From positions 13,702 through 77,701 of the forward strand of contig CAZBNG010000002.1 of assembly GCA_964493095.1 (NCBI GenBank): a DNA stretch of 64,000 bases, given 5' to 3'. The notes beneath the pieces are model-generated. The model was not told the DNA's origin and did no database searches. It saw only the letters and a list, made by a program, of their open reading frames with translations. Position 1 is the first letter of the stretch. The number at the start of each line of letters is the position of its first letter. Shown piece after piece: positions 15,287 to 24,161 of this stretch. A program made the translations under genes and the position numbers. The DNA is from CAYXSX01 sp964493095 (GTDB lineage Bacteria; Pseudomonadota; Alphaproteobacteria; Micavibrionales; Micavibrionaceae).

Positions 15287-17243
15287 AGTTTACCGTGCCG
15301 CTTATTCTAAAGGGCTTATGCCCGATCCGGACTACAATGTTTCGGAATGGGCGGCAGAAAGACGGGTTTTACCAGCTGAAACCACCTCCTTTCCGGGTAA
15401 GTGGTCAAACGGGCGAACACCGTTTTTAGTTGAAATTATGGATTGCCTTTCTCCGCAGCATCCTTGTGACCGGGTTACATTTATGAAATCCGCGCAGGTT
15501 TCAGGCTCGGAGGCTATTACAAATTTCATCGGTTATATTATTGACGTTGCGCCCGGCCCTTCAATGGCTGTGCATCCTACTATGGACGCTGGCAAAGCAT
15601 GGTCGCGTGAAAAGCTTTCTCCGAACATTGACGAGAATGAATGGGGTTTGAAGGTCGCGGAAAATAAAAGCCGCGAGGGAACTTCAACCTCAATGTTTAA
15701 AAGATTCGCCGGTGGTTTCTTGGTTATATCGGGTGCGAATTCTGCTGCGGCATTGCGGCAAAAATCTATCCGGTATTTGTTTAAGGACGATTGGGACGAA
15801 TGGCCGCTTGACGTTGGGGGTCAAGGCGACCCGGATAAAATGGCGAATGCTAGGCAGATTGCTTTCCATGATTCCGGGACGGCAAAATGCTTTGAAGTTT
15901 CAACACCGACTTTGAAATCCATAAGCCGGATAACCAAAAGCTATAACCAAAGCGATCAAAGAGTTTTCATGGTGCCTTGCCCACATTGCGGCGAGGAACA
16001 AGAATTACGTTTTTTTCCTGTAACACAGGAGCCATTCAAGGGCGGTTTAAAATTCAATACCGAGCCGCCATTCATGGCGTATTACGTTTGCGAACATAAT
16101 GGCTGCGTTATTGAACACCACGAAAAGCGAAAAATGCTGGCCGGTGGCCGTTGGGTTATTACAAACCCGGAAGGCACCCACCCCGGCTTTCGTATTAACG
16201 CGCTCTATTCGCCATTCACTACGTGGGACAAAATGGTTGAGGCTTTTCTTGCCGCCAAAGATAACCCGCGCGAATTGAAAACATTTTATAACTTGTGGCT
16301 TGGCATTGCGTGGGAAGAACGAGGGGACGCACCAAGCTGGAAACGTTTGCTTTCCTTGCGAGAAGATTATCCTCTTGGCAAGATTCCGCAAGGTGCGCTG
16401 CTTATTACCGTGGGCGTGGATGTTCAAAAAGACGGTTTCTATTTTGAAGTTATCGGGTGGGGAATAGGCAAAACAAGCTGGATAATTGATATAGGGTTTT
16501 TGCCCGGTGAAACCGGCAGCCCTGTAACGTGGAAACAATTAGACGAGCTATATACCCGCTACTATGAGAATGCATGGGGCCGGGCCTTCCAAGCCGATAT
16601 GATCGCGGTTGATAGCGGTTATATGACCCACCTCGTTTATGAATGGGTGCGTGGTAAACCTCGCGCTATGGCCGTTAAGGGTATGCCCGGCGCACAAGCG
16701 CCGGTACTTGGAACCGCTTCAAAGATTGAGGTGACATATTCAGGCCGCAAGGATCGAAAATCCATGCGTATCTGGCCGGTCGGTACCTGGCAGGCCAAAT
16801 CAGAGCTTTACGCTTACTTGCGTTTGGAAGGTATAGCGGAAGGCGCTGAGGCCGACCCACACGGATACTGCCATTTTTCAACCGGCTGTGATGAAAACTA
16901 TTTCAAGCAGCTGACAGCGGAAAGCTTGGTCACACATCAAAGAAACGGGCGTGAAATCACAGAATGGATGGTGTCCGGCGAAAACCACTTTCTTGATTGC
17001 CGGGTTTACAACATGGCCGCAGCAGAGCGCTTAGGCATAAGCCGCTTTTCTGTTGAGAAATGGAAAGCTTTAGCAGTCATGCGTGAGATCCCGGAGGACA
17101 CAATACAAGGCGACCTCCTATCGCTGGAAAGTCAACTAAACCACGTACCAAAGCCGGAAGCCAAACCGGAAGAACCTAAACAGATACCGAAAGCCGGAGG
17201 CCCTCAAAAGCGGCGTCCGCGGCGTATTCGTACAAAACACTAA
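15267..17243 (+). CDS. Terminase large subunit (GpA family)
   Basis: 658 residues, the normal size for lambda-type GpA terminases. The ATPase half has a Walker A-like KSAQVSGSE at 74-82 and a Walker B/acidic segment FKDDWDEW (172-179). A zinc-finger-like insertion has Cys238/Cys241 (CPHCGE) and Cys275/Cys280. The nuclease half begins with VGVDVQKDGFYFEVIGWG, with Asp385 as a likely metal ligand. It cuts and pumps phage DNA into the procapsid. GpA-type terminases belong with cos-type packaging, so a cos site near 14640-14760 would be expected. Confidence 0.92.
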   Translation: MLASAREVYRAAYSKGLMPDPDYNVSEWAAERRVLPAETTSFPGKWSNGRTPFLVEIMDCLSPQHPCDRVTFMKSAQVSGSEAITNFIGYIIDVAPGPSMAVHPTMDAGKAWSREKLSPNIDENEWGLKVAENKSREGTSTSMFKRFAGGFLVISGANSAAALRQKSIRYLFKDDWDEWPLDVGGQGDPDKMANARQIAFHDSGTAKCFEVSTPTLKSISRITKSYNQSDQRVFMVPCPHCGEEQELRFFPVTQEPFKGGLKFNTEPPFMAYYVCEHNGCVIEHHEKRKMLAGGRWVITNPEGTHPGFRINALYSPFTTWDKMVEAFLAAKDNPRELKTFYNLWLGIAWEERGDAPSWKRLLSLREDYPLGKIPQGALLITVGVDVQKDGFYFEVIGWGIGKTSWIIDIGFLPGETGSPVTWKQLDELYTRYYENAWGRAFQADMIAVDSGYMTHLVYEWVRGKPRAMAVKGMPGAQAPVLGTASKIEVTYSGRKDRKSMRIWPVGTWQAKSELYAYLRLEGIAEGAEADPHGYCHFSTGCDENYFKQLTAESLVTHQRNGREITEWMVSGENHFLDCRVYNMAAAERLGISRFSVEKWKALAVMREIPEDTIQGDLLSLESQLNHVPKPEAKPEEPKQIPKAGGPQKRRPRRIRTKH

Positions 17244-17258
17244 TCGAAAGGAAAGAAC

Positions 17259-17471
17259 ATGGAAATAGCTTGGACATGGGACATGCTGGCCGAGTTGGAA
17301 AAGAACTATGCCAGCGGTACCCGGCGCTTAACCTATGACGGCAAAACTATAGAGTTTCAAACGCTGGCCGAAATGGAGCGCGCCATTATCAATATGCGCC
17401 GAGCCTTAAACGCCAAAGAAGGCAAGCGCAAATCTCGCCGCGTTCATCTTTCAAGTAAACGGGGGTTATAA
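17259..17471 (+). CDS. gpW-like head-to-tail joining protein
   Basis: 70 residues, the right length for lambda gpW. It sits in the canonical position between terminase and portal. The pattern LAELEKNYASGTRRLTYDGK followed by IEFQTLAEMERAI is typical of the gpW fold (helix, beta hairpin, helix). The C-terminus is strongly basic. In lambda, gpW stabilises the filled head. Confidence 0.8.
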   Translation: MEIAWTWDMLAELEKNYASGTRRLTYDGKTIEFQTLAEMERAIINMRRALNAKEGKRKSRRVHLSSKRGL

Positions 17472-17474
17472 GCC

Positions 17475-19028
17475 ATGCAGCCAAAAGCAGTTTTATTAGG
17501 TCTGGACGGAAAACCGTTGCGGGCAAATCATTTTACAAGCGGCTTTGATGCAGCCAGCACCGGGCGGCGTATGAAGAATTTTCGTCCGAGCAGTTCGGCG
17601 ATTAATGCCCTTGTAAATGGCTCATTAGTAAGAATGCGCGACCGGGCGCGCGATCAAGTCCGCAATATTCCGTGGATGCGCCGGGCCGACCGGTCTTTTG
17701 TTGCAAACGTGGTGGGCAATGGAATCCGGCCCATCCCCAAAGGCGGCGATAAGGCGTTTCAAGATGCAGTTAAGGAGGCGTGGGAAGAATGGGTCATGGA
17801 AGCCGATGCCGACGGTCATTTGGACTTTTACGGGTTGCAGGCGCTGATTGTGCGTTCGGTTTATCAATCCGGTGAAGTTTTGGTGCGTAAAATATACCGT
17901 CCCACCGATGACTTTAATTTGCTTATTCCTTTCCAATTGAAAGTGCTTGAGGCCGACCATCTCGACCACACTTACAATATGCATCTTGCAAACGGTGGAA
18001 AAATCATCCAAGGCATTGAGTTTGACGCACAAGACAGGATTGCGGCTTATCACATTTGGAAAGAGCATCCCAATGAAATGATCGGCATTCGTGATCCGCT
18101 TTTGCGTATCAGGGTTCCCGCGAATGAAATCCTGCATGTTTTTGAAGTGGAAAGACCGGGGCAAACGCGCGGCTTTCCGAAAATTGCCAGCTCAATTTTA
18201 AGAATGCTGGATTTAATGGAATACGAAGACGCTGAATTGATACGCAAGAAATTTGCCGCCTATCTTACATTCTTCATCACCTCGCCTGCTGACGATGAGC
18301 GCAGTGTTTTGGATGAGCAATTGGCAAGCGCTTTAGCCAGCGGCGAGGTCGGGGATGAAAGCCGTCCGTTTGATACAGACCTTGAGCCTGGCACCGGCCT
18401 TTATCTTGATCCGGGACAGGAAGTTAAAACGGCAGAATCCGCAGATGTGGGAAGCACGTACGATCCCTTTGTGAAAATGAATTTGCGCGCAACGGCAGCG
18501 GGCGCAGACGTAATGTATGAACAAATGACCGGCGACCTTACCGGCGTTAGTTTTTCCTCCATCCGTTGGGGCTTAAATGAGGCGCAGCGTATTTGGGAAC
18601 AATTCCAAAACCAGCTTTTAATTGCTCAATTCTGCACTCCGGTATGGCGTGATTTTATGATCGAGGCGTTTAAAGTCGGAATGTTTGAGGCAGAAGATTT
18701 TGCCTTTAACCCCCGCCCTTATCTGAAAGTCAAGTGGCTGAAACCGGGCTGGCCATACGTTAATCCTCAGCAAGAGGCCAATGCAGATAAAATTGCAGTC
18801 CGTTCTGGCTTTGTAAGCCGTACCGATGTTGCTGGCCGCCGCGGTTATGATGTCAATGAGGTGGACGAAGAAAACGCCGCCGATATTGCCCGCGCAGATT
18901 CACATGGTCTTGTTTACGACACAGACCCGCGCGCCATGAGCAATAGCGGCATAGCGCAAAGCAACGATCCTAAGTCAGAAGAAAAATCTGCTGAGAATGA
19001 CGAACTTGATTTAATCGAAACGGAGTAA
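17475..19028 (+). CDS. Portal protein (lambda gpB family)
   Basis: 517 residues. It matches lambda-family portals: N-terminal FRPSSSAINALVNGSLVRMR, the RNIPWMRRADRSFVANVVGNG segment, DADGHLDFYGLQ and later GDLTGVSFSSIRWGLNE, followed by a C-terminal acidic tail. It forms the dodecameric DNA entry ring of the head. Gene order gpW-portal-protease is as in lambda. Confidence 0.92.
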   Translation: MQPKAVLLGLDGKPLRANHFTSGFDAASTGRRMKNFRPSSSAINALVNGSLVRMRDRARDQVRNIPWMRRADRSFVANVVGNGIRPIPKGGDKAFQDAVKEAWEEWVMEADADGHLDFYGLQALIVRSVYQSGEVLVRKIYRPTDDFNLLIPFQLKVLEADHLDHTYNMHLANGGKIIQGIEFDAQDRIAAYHIWKEHPNEMIGIRDPLLRIRVPANEILHVFEVERPGQTRGFPKIASSILRMLDLMEYEDAELIRKKFAAYLTFFITSPADDERSVLDEQLASALASGEVGDESRPFDTDLEPGTGLYLDPGQEVKTAESADVGSTYDPFVKMNLRATAAGADVMYEQMTGDLTGVSFSSIRWGLNEAQRIWEQFQNQLLIAQFCTPVWRDFMIEAFKVGMFEAEDFAFNPRPYLKVKWLKPGWPYVNPQQEANADKIAVRSGFVSRTDVAGRRGYDVNEVDEENAADIARADSHGLVYDTDPRAMSNSGIAQSNDPKSEEKSAENDELDLIETE

Positions 19029-19034
19029 TCACAC

Positions 19035-20513
19035 ATGCCAAAAGAAACCACAACGGCGGCGCAAACGCGCCTGCCGAACATAGCCGCACGACTATTTGAG
19101 GAACCGCTTCTAATTCACCCGCGTAAACTGAATACGGTTATCAATGTCCTTGCACCGCGATTATTTGAGAATATCGAATTGACGGCCGATATGGAGATTG
19201 CCGCGCGCGATCCTTTCCTTACCGAACACCCACCACAAATTACGCCGGGTTATCGCACAATAGGCGTGATTCCTGTTCACGGCACCTTGGTTCAAAGGGG
19301 CGATTGTTTGGATGCTGCCTCCGGCTTACGGTCTTACGAAAGTATCCGCGAAGATTTTGACGAGGCTTTGGAAAGCTCGGAGATTGACGCGATTTTATTC
19401 GATATTGACAGCGGCGGCGGCGAGGCCGCGGGCGTTTTTGATTTGGCAGATTATATTGCCGCAAACCGCGGAGAAAAGCCTATTTATGCTTTTGCCAATG
19501 AACACGCTTATAGCGCTGCCTATGCTATTGCCTGCGCCGCTGACAAGATTTATTTGCCGCGTATAGGCGGTGTCGGCTCTATAGGCGTTGTCGCTGTGCA
19601 TCTGGATCAAAGCCGGTTTGATGAAAAGGCCGGTTTAAATTATACGCCTATTTTTGCCGGTGCGCGCAAAATAGACGGCTGGCCCCATGCGCCGCTTTCT
19701 AAAGACGCTTTGTCCCGGATGCAAAAGCGGGTTGATATTGTCTATAAGATTTTCACACAAACCGTGGCCGCAAATCGCGGCATTCCTGAAAGTAAAATCC
19801 TCCAAACCGAAGCAGATTGTTTTGACGGATCAGAAGCCGTTGAAAACGGACTTGCGGACGGCTTGGCTTCCTTTGATGAACTCATAGAAATCATTCACGC
19901 GGATATTCAGCAAAAAGCCGCACAGCCAGTTTCCGGGCCGACCGCCCGCGAAAGCACCGCCGGACAGCCCGGCAAACCTCAACCTAAACCCAAGAAAGGA
20001 AACAATGCTATGGGACTTAAAAACCTAGTATTACGAAACTCTCGCCGGGCGGCTCAAATGGAAGAAATGCCCGATGAGGAAGATGAAACGCTTGACGATC
20101 CTATTGAGGAAGAAGAAGCGGAAGAAGACCAAGAGGACGAAAACCTTGAGGATGAATCCGAAGAAGAAAACGCGGATGAATCCGAAGAGGACGAAAGCCT
20201 TGAGGAAGACGAGGACGAGGAAGACCTCGAAGAAGACGAGGAAAAGGAGGCCGCTTTCAACGCGGGCCGCAAGGAAGCAATGGAGATTTTGTCTCTTTGC
20301 AAGCTTTACGGCAAACCTGCCCTCGCCGAAACATACTTGCGTAAAGGCTATAGCGCCTCGCAAGTCCGCAAGAAACTTTTAGCAAAGCGAAACGCAGCGC
20401 TAAAGGCATCTTCCAAATCAAACGTCATCAGTAACCGTCAATCCGCAAAGGCCCATTCGGGTCAAGGTGGGGTGGTTGCTGCCGTCAAAACCAAACTAGG
20501 AAAAAAGGAGTAA
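19035..20513 (+). CDS. S49 head maturation protease with C-terminal scaffold region (lambda gpC-like)
   Basis: 492 residues. The first 290 are an S49/SppA-type peptidase: substrate-binding DIDSGGGEAAGVF, catalytic Ser160 in HAYSAAY, GGVGSIGVVAVH, and Lys212 in GARKIDGWP as the likely base. After a proline-rich linker (298-320) comes a scaffold-like region with an extremely acidic Glu/Asp stretch (about 340-405) and a basic C-terminal tail that would contact the capsid protein. This is the lambda C/Nu3 arrangement, and an internal start at 20010 has its own ribosome binding site. Confidence 0.9.
   Translation: MPKETTTAAQTRLPNIAARLFEEPLLIHPRKLNTVINVLAPRLFENIELTADMEIAARDPFLTEHPPQITPGYRTIGVIPVHGTLVQRGDCLDAASGLRSYESIREDFDEALESSEIDAILFDIDSGGGEAAGVFDLADYIAANRGEKPIYAFANEHAYSAAYAIACAADKIYLPRIGGVGSIGVVAVHLDQSRFDEKAGLNYTPIFAGARKIDGWPHAPLSKDALSRMQKRVDIVYKIFTQTVAANRGIPESKILQTEADCFDGSEAVENGLADGLASFDELIEIIHADIQQKAAQPVSGPTARESTAGQPGKPQPKPKKGNNAMGLKNLVLRNSRRAAQMEEMPDEEDETLDDPIEEEEAEEDQEDENLEDESEEENADESEEDESLEEDEDEEDLEEDEEKEAAFNAGRKEAMEILSLCKLYGKPALAETYLRKGYSASQVRKKLLAKRNAALKASSKSNVISNRQSAKAHSGQGGVVAAVKTKLGKKE
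20010..20513 (+). CDS. Nested scaffold protein (Nu3-like) from an internal start
   Basis: An in-frame ATG at codon 326 of the protease gene is preceded by AAGAAAGGA, giving a separate 167-residue product identical to the C-terminal part of the protease. It begins MGLKNLVLRNSRRAAQ, then the acidic stretch, then the basic tail. In lambda, Nu3 is made in just this way and acts as the internal scaffold for procapsid assembly. Expression from this start is inferred from the ribosome binding site and from the family. Confidence 0.65.
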   Translation: MGLKNLVLRNSRRAAQMEEMPDEEDETLDDPIEEEEAEEDQEDENLEDESEEENADESEEDESLEEDEDEEDLEEDEEKEAAFNAGRKEAMEILSLCKLYGKPALAETYLRKGYSASQVRKKLLAKRNAALKASSKSNVISNRQSAKAHSGQGGVVAAVKTKLGKKE

Positions 20514-20519
20514 TCCAAA

Positions 20520-21179
20520 ATGACAAATCCTATTCTTGAAAAAGACGTAATTGGCGATTTCCTCCACCATGAGGAAGCCGCTTATTACAGCCGGGAAGCC
20601 GTTACTATTGCTAGCGGTGCCGGTGTTCTAAAGCCCGGTACGGTTTTAGGGCAACAAACCAAAAGCACCGTTACGGAGGAAGCCGATGGAGGCAACGCCG
20701 GAGCCGGTGATATTGGTGAGGTCACGCTTGGTTCAAAAGCGGAACCCGGTGTTTATACATTGGAATGTATAGCCGCCTCCTCAAATGCGGGTACTTTCTC
20801 CGTGCTAACACCGAACGGTTATCGTTTGCCGGACGCAGAAGTCGCTGTGGCTTATGTTGGTGACCATCTGAATTTTACCATTTCAGATGATGATCCAGAT
20901 TTTGAAGTGGGCGACAAGTTTACCGTCACCGTTGCCGGGGACGATAAATACGACATTGCAAAGTACGGTGATACAACCGGCCTGGGCGAAGCAAAGGCGG
21001 TCTTAGCCTTTGAAGTGGACGCAACGTCCGCGGACGCTGAGGCCGTTGTAATCGCGCGTGATGCAATCGTCTGCACTCCCGCACTCACTTTTCACTCAAC
21101 CATTGATGACGATACCAAGCGCGCCGCTGTGTTAGCGGGTTTGCGTAAGGTCGGCATCCTTACTACAGAAGGAGCTTAA
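20520..21179 (+). CDS. Head decoration protein (lambda gpD-like)
   Basis: 219 residues, longer than lambda gpD (110). The N-terminus (EAAYYSREAVTIASGAGVLK, then GTVLGQ) and the C-terminus (DAIVCTPALTFHS, then AGLRKVGI) match the decoration family. An inserted domain of about 100 residues (50-150) is Gly/Asp-rich and beta-like. It would stabilise the expanded capsid. It lies directly before the major capsid gene, as in lambda. Confidence 0.85.
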   Translation: MTNPILEKDVIGDFLHHEEAAYYSREAVTIASGAGVLKPGTVLGQQTKSTVTEEADGGNAGAGDIGEVTLGSKAEPGVYTLECIAASSNAGTFSVLTPNGYRLPDAEVAVAYVGDHLNFTISDDDPDFEVGDKFTVTVAGDDKYDIAKYGDTTGLGEAKAVLAFEVDATSADAEAVVIARDAIVCTPALTFHSTIDDDTKRAAVLAGLRKVGILTTEGA

Positions 21180-21182
21180 ACA

Positions 21183-22304
21183 ATGCCTAATCTTGTAGAT
21201 GTATTTTCCGGCGATGCTTTTAGCGTAAAAGAATTGACGGATGCTATTAATATGTTCCCTACGCAATACGGTTTAATTAACGCTATGGGGCTTTTTGAAA
21301 GCAAGGGAGTGGCCACCACTTCCGTTGCTGTCGAAATCAACAAAGGCGTATTAAACCTTATTTCCAGCAAGCCTCGCGGCGTACCCGGCACTAAGAATAT
21401 CCGGAGCAAAAGGGAAATGCGGTATTTTGAAATTCCGCATTTGCCTTTGGAAGACAGAATCCTTCCAAGCGATATTCAGAATGTCCGGGAATTTGGCAGC
21501 CCCGACCAAATGAAAACGCCCGAAAGAGAAGTCGCAGACCGGCTTATGGAGCTTTCAAAGAAACATGACATTACGTATGAATATTTGAAAGCCGGTGCCA
21601 TTGCCGGGCTGGTTCTGGATGCGGACGGCTCCACAATTCTTGATATTTTCGATGCTTTTGGCGTTCAAGAAAATGCAGTTAATTTTGCATTGAGTACGGA
21701 CACTACAAAGCTTGCCGAGAAAACAGCCGAAGTGTGGGGAACAATTGAGGATGCTTTGGAGGGAGATACGCTTGACGGCGTTGTCGCCCTTTGTAGTCCT
21801 GAATTCTTCCGTTCCCTTGTTAGTCACCCAAAGGTTGCTGAAGCTTATAAAGAATATAAGGACAGCACCGTGCGAATGGCTAACATTCTTGCCGCCGTTA
21901 ATAGCGGCGCGGCAGGGCCAGGTATTGGCGGCTCGGTTGAACAGGCCACCGAACCGTTGCGCCGGGATGTCCGCAAGGGCTTCTTTTGGCAAGATATTTG
22001 GTGGGTCGAATATCGCGGAAAAGCAACTTTCCAAAGAGAAGACGGCACAACGGCCACTCGCAATTTCATTGCCCCGAATACGTGCCGGTTTTTGCCGATG
22101 GGAACGCAAGATACTTTTCGGAGTTATTACGCACCCGCCGATTGGATGGAAACTGTCAATACCGTTGGACTTCCCAAATATTCAAAGGTTGTCCCCGAAC
22201 AAGGCGGGCGTTATGTGGAGCTGCTTTCAGAAAGCAATCCGCTGCCGCTTTGTTTGCGCCCGAAAGTGCTTGTCAAAGGAGCAAGAACTTCCGGGGACGT
22301 TTAA
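21183..22304 (+). CDS. Major capsid protein (lambda gpE family)
   Basis: 373 residues, close to lambda gpE (341). Recognisable are FSGDAFSVKELTDAINMFP, the RGVPGTKNIRSKREMRYFEI segment, GTIEDALEGDTLDGVVALCS-like alpha/beta core, and the C-terminal FRSYYAPADWMETVNTVGLP typical of gpE homologues. It forms the icosahedral shell. A strong terminator follows at 22334. Confidence 0.92.
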   Translation: MPNLVDVFSGDAFSVKELTDAINMFPTQYGLINAMGLFESKGVATTSVAVEINKGVLNLISSKPRGVPGTKNIRSKREMRYFEIPHLPLEDRILPSDIQNVREFGSPDQMKTPEREVADRLMELSKKHDITYEYLKAGAIAGLVLDADGSTILDIFDAFGVQENAVNFALSTDTTKLAEKTAEVWGTIEDALEGDTLDGVVALCSPEFFRSLVSHPKVAEAYKEYKDSTVRMANILAAVNSGAAGPGIGGSVEQATEPLRRDVRKGFFWQDIWWVEYRGKATFQREDGTTATRNFIAPNTCRFLPMGTQDTFRSYYAPADWMETVNTVGLPKYSKVVPEQGGRYVELLSESNPLPLCLRPKVLVKGARTSGDV

Positions 22305-22333
22305 GGCTCCCCCCTGTAGGCACCTCCAGCCTA

Positions 22334-22364
22334 AAGCCAGCCTTCGTCCTGAAGGCTGGCTTTT
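22334..22364 (+). terminator. Terminator after major capsid gene
   Basis: A 12-bp hairpin (AAGCCAGCCTTC / GAAGGCTGGCTT) is followed by TTTTC. It could limit transcription into the tail genes and so keep capsid protein in excess. Confidence 0.85.
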
Positions 22365-22388
22365 CTTCTTCATACGAAAGGTAAAACA

Positions 22389-22754
22389 ATGACAGAAAAC
22401 AGAATAAGCGCGGCATTGGCCGGGCCGGATTCAAGCCCGGCACCTATTGTGGAATATGAATATCAAGACGATCAAGGCGCAGCCCTTGGACAAGCGCTCG
22501 ATATTACAGCCTCCGAGGATCAAAGTGATGTATTTGGGTTTAATGAAATCCGCATACAGGTTGAAGTCGATACGCACTATTGGATTGACGAAAACCCAAG
22601 CTTAAATGAAGGACAAGGCAGAATTGATGTTTTGTTCGCAGGCGTTGTTTACCATGAAGTCGTGAACCCTGACCACAAAATCACTTTCATTTCTGCGGAC
22701 GGTTCCTCCGAAGGAAAGCTTTTTATCCGTCCGGTAAAAAGGATTTCCGAATGA
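22389..22754 (+). CDS. Hypothetical head-tail region protein
   Basis: 121 residues, acidic, beta-rich, not recognised by family. Position between the capsid gene and the head-tail connector genes suggests a head completion or connector role. Its stop overlaps the next start by 4 nt (ATGA). Confidence 0.65.
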   Translation: MTENRISAALAGPDSSPAPIVEYEYQDDQGAALGQALDITASEDQSDVFGFNEIRIQVEVDTHYWIDENPSLNEGQGRIDVLFAGVVYHEVVNPDHKITFISADGSSEGKLFIRPVKRISE

Positions 22755-23077
22755 GTATTTTTGATAAGGTCGTCAAACAAAACTTTTTTGTTATGGGTGA
22801 AGACGCAATTTATACGCCCGTTGACACCGGCGAACCAAAAGCAATCAAGGTTATGCCGAACCGACCGGACGAAGTATTCAATTTCCAAAGCACCCCTATT
22901 CTTACCGAAACCAATATTTTTGAAATTCAGGTTTCAGACATTCCAAATCCAAAAGAAGACGACACCATAGAATACAAAGGCAGTATTTACGTGGTGCAGG
23001 GCGACCCGCAAATACGTGATTCCGACCGTCTTATTTGGAGATTGCAAACGAGGCTGGATGATGAAATTAGCGATTAG
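22751..23077 (+). CDS. Putative head-tail attachment protein (FII-like)
   Basis: 108 residues. The pattern is a short beta-barrel protein (AIYTPVDTGEPKAIKVMPNR, FEIQVSDIPNPKEDDTIEYK, IYVVQGDPQIRDSDRLIWRL). Size and position fit the lambda FII-like head-tail joining proteins. The assignment rests on gene order and general fold features. Confidence 0.65.
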   Translation: MSIFDKVVKQNFFVMGEDAIYTPVDTGEPKAIKVMPNRPDEVFNFQSTPILTETNIFEIQVSDIPNPKEDDTIEYKGSIYVVQGDPQIRDSDRLIWRLQTRLDDEISD

Positions 23078-23660
23078 ACAGGTCAAAAGTTTTTCAAAAC
23101 AGATGGAGCGCCGGTCGCGGATACTTTCAAACGCTATTCGCTTTGGTGTGAAAGAAAGCGGTGACGCTCTTAAAAATTCGTTGCGTAAGCAAATCCGTTT
23201 AGCTGGCATGGGCCGCCGTTTGGCTAATACCTGGCGGAGTAAAAATTATAAGAACAAAGGTTATGACGCGGCCTCTCTTGTTTATTCCAAGGCCCCGGAA
23301 ATTATAACCGCCTTTGATAAAGGATTGCTAATACAGGCCCGTAATAAAAAATGGATGGCTATCCCGACCAAACACGCTCCACGCCCCTTAGGAAGAAAGC
23401 AAAAGCGCACACCCGAAAGGCTTTTTAACGATTACAGACTGGATTTTCGCTTTATCCAAAAAGACGGAAAAACCGCTTTTCTGGTCGCTAAAAACGCAAA
23501 AGGTAAAGACGTAATTATGTTCACACTTATAAAGCAGGCTCAAATGCCAAAGCGCCTTGATATTGACCGTTCAGTAAGAAAATGGGTGGGGAAAGTCCCG
23601 GAGAAAATCGAACAGGAACTGGCCAAACAAGAGGCTAAGGAGGCCGCAAGAAATGAGTAA
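23061..23660 (+). CDS. Phage minor tail protein, DUF6441-like
   Basis: 199 residues from the second of two adjacent ATG codons (23058 and 23061), overlapping the previous gene by 17 nt. The basic N-terminus MKLAIRQVKSFSKQM, the RKQIRLAGMGRRLANTWRSK region and the hydrophobic beta segments that follow fit the DUF6441 group found in tail modules of alphaproteobacterial phages. It probably has a gpZ-like tail completion role, inferred from position. Confidence 0.65.
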   Translation: MKLAIRQVKSFSKQMERRSRILSNAIRFGVKESGDALKNSLRKQIRLAGMGRRLANTWRSKNYKNKGYDAASLVYSKAPEIITAFDKGLLIQARNKKWMAIPTKHAPRPLGRKQKRTPERLFNDYRLDFRFIQKDGKTAFLVAKNAKGKDVIMFTLIKQAQMPKRLDIDRSVRKWVGKVPEKIEQELAKQEAKEAARNE

Positions 23661-24084
23661 GGCAGAGCAGATTCTTGAAAAGTTGGAAACTTTATTCGAG
23701 CAAAATTGCGAGGCCAGAGTTGAGCGCAATGAAAGTGAGCCGGAAAGAATACCTAAAGCCGGTTTAATTGTTATCCATGACGGCGACCCCGGCGAACCGG
23801 AAATAACGCTCGGGGGGTTTTCTCATACCTATTATTCGCACCCTATCGAGATTGATATTTTCGTGCAGGAAGGTAAGCGCATTGATCGGGATGCAAAATT
23901 TGATGAGCTCTTACAGCAAATAGATATGGTTTTGCAAAATTATCCAAAGCTGGACGGTTTAGTTGACGGCATGACATACGGGCGGCCTGTGACAGAAACG
24001 CAAACTATTGACGGAGGCGCGGCAGTGAAATCCGGCACCCTGATTATTGAAGTCGATTACGAAACAGAAACCCCTCTCGGCTAA
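23653..24084 (+). CDS. Minor tail protein (gpU-like position)
   Basis: 143 residues, overlapping the previous gene by 8 nt. It has an alternating alpha/beta pattern (AEQILEKLETLFEQ, GLIVIHDGDPGEPEITLGG, YYSHPIEIDIFVQ, VKSGTLIIEVDYETETPLG) like tail terminator proteins of the gpU type. The gene order (connector, DUF6441, this gene, tail tube) supports a tail terminator role. A terminator follows. Confidence 0.7.
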   Translation: MSKAEQILEKLETLFEQNCEARVERNESEPERIPKAGLIVIHDGDPGEPEITLGGFSHTYYSHPIEIDIFVQEGKRIDRDAKFDELLQQIDMVLQNYPKLDGLVDGMTYGRPVTETQTIDGGAAVKSGTLIIEVDYETETPLG

Positions 24085-24111
24085 TCCCTTTCAACTTTGT
24101 TGAAGTCCCCG

Positions 24112-24136
24112 GCCCCTCAATCGAGGGGCTTTTTTT
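24112..24136 (+). terminator. Terminator before the tail tube gene
   Basis: A GCCCCTC / GAGGGGC hairpin with a 4-nt loop is followed by seven T. It lies 27 nt past the stop of the preceding gene. Confidence 0.85.
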
Positions 24137-24161
24137 AACCCTACTTAAAGGAGAAAACCTC

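Noticed and set aside
20054..20302. Serine-rich ORF on the minus strand
   Set aside because: It is the shadow of the Glu/Asp-rich scaffold region (GAA/GAG/GAT read backward as TTC/CTC/ATC and shifted as TCC/TCT).
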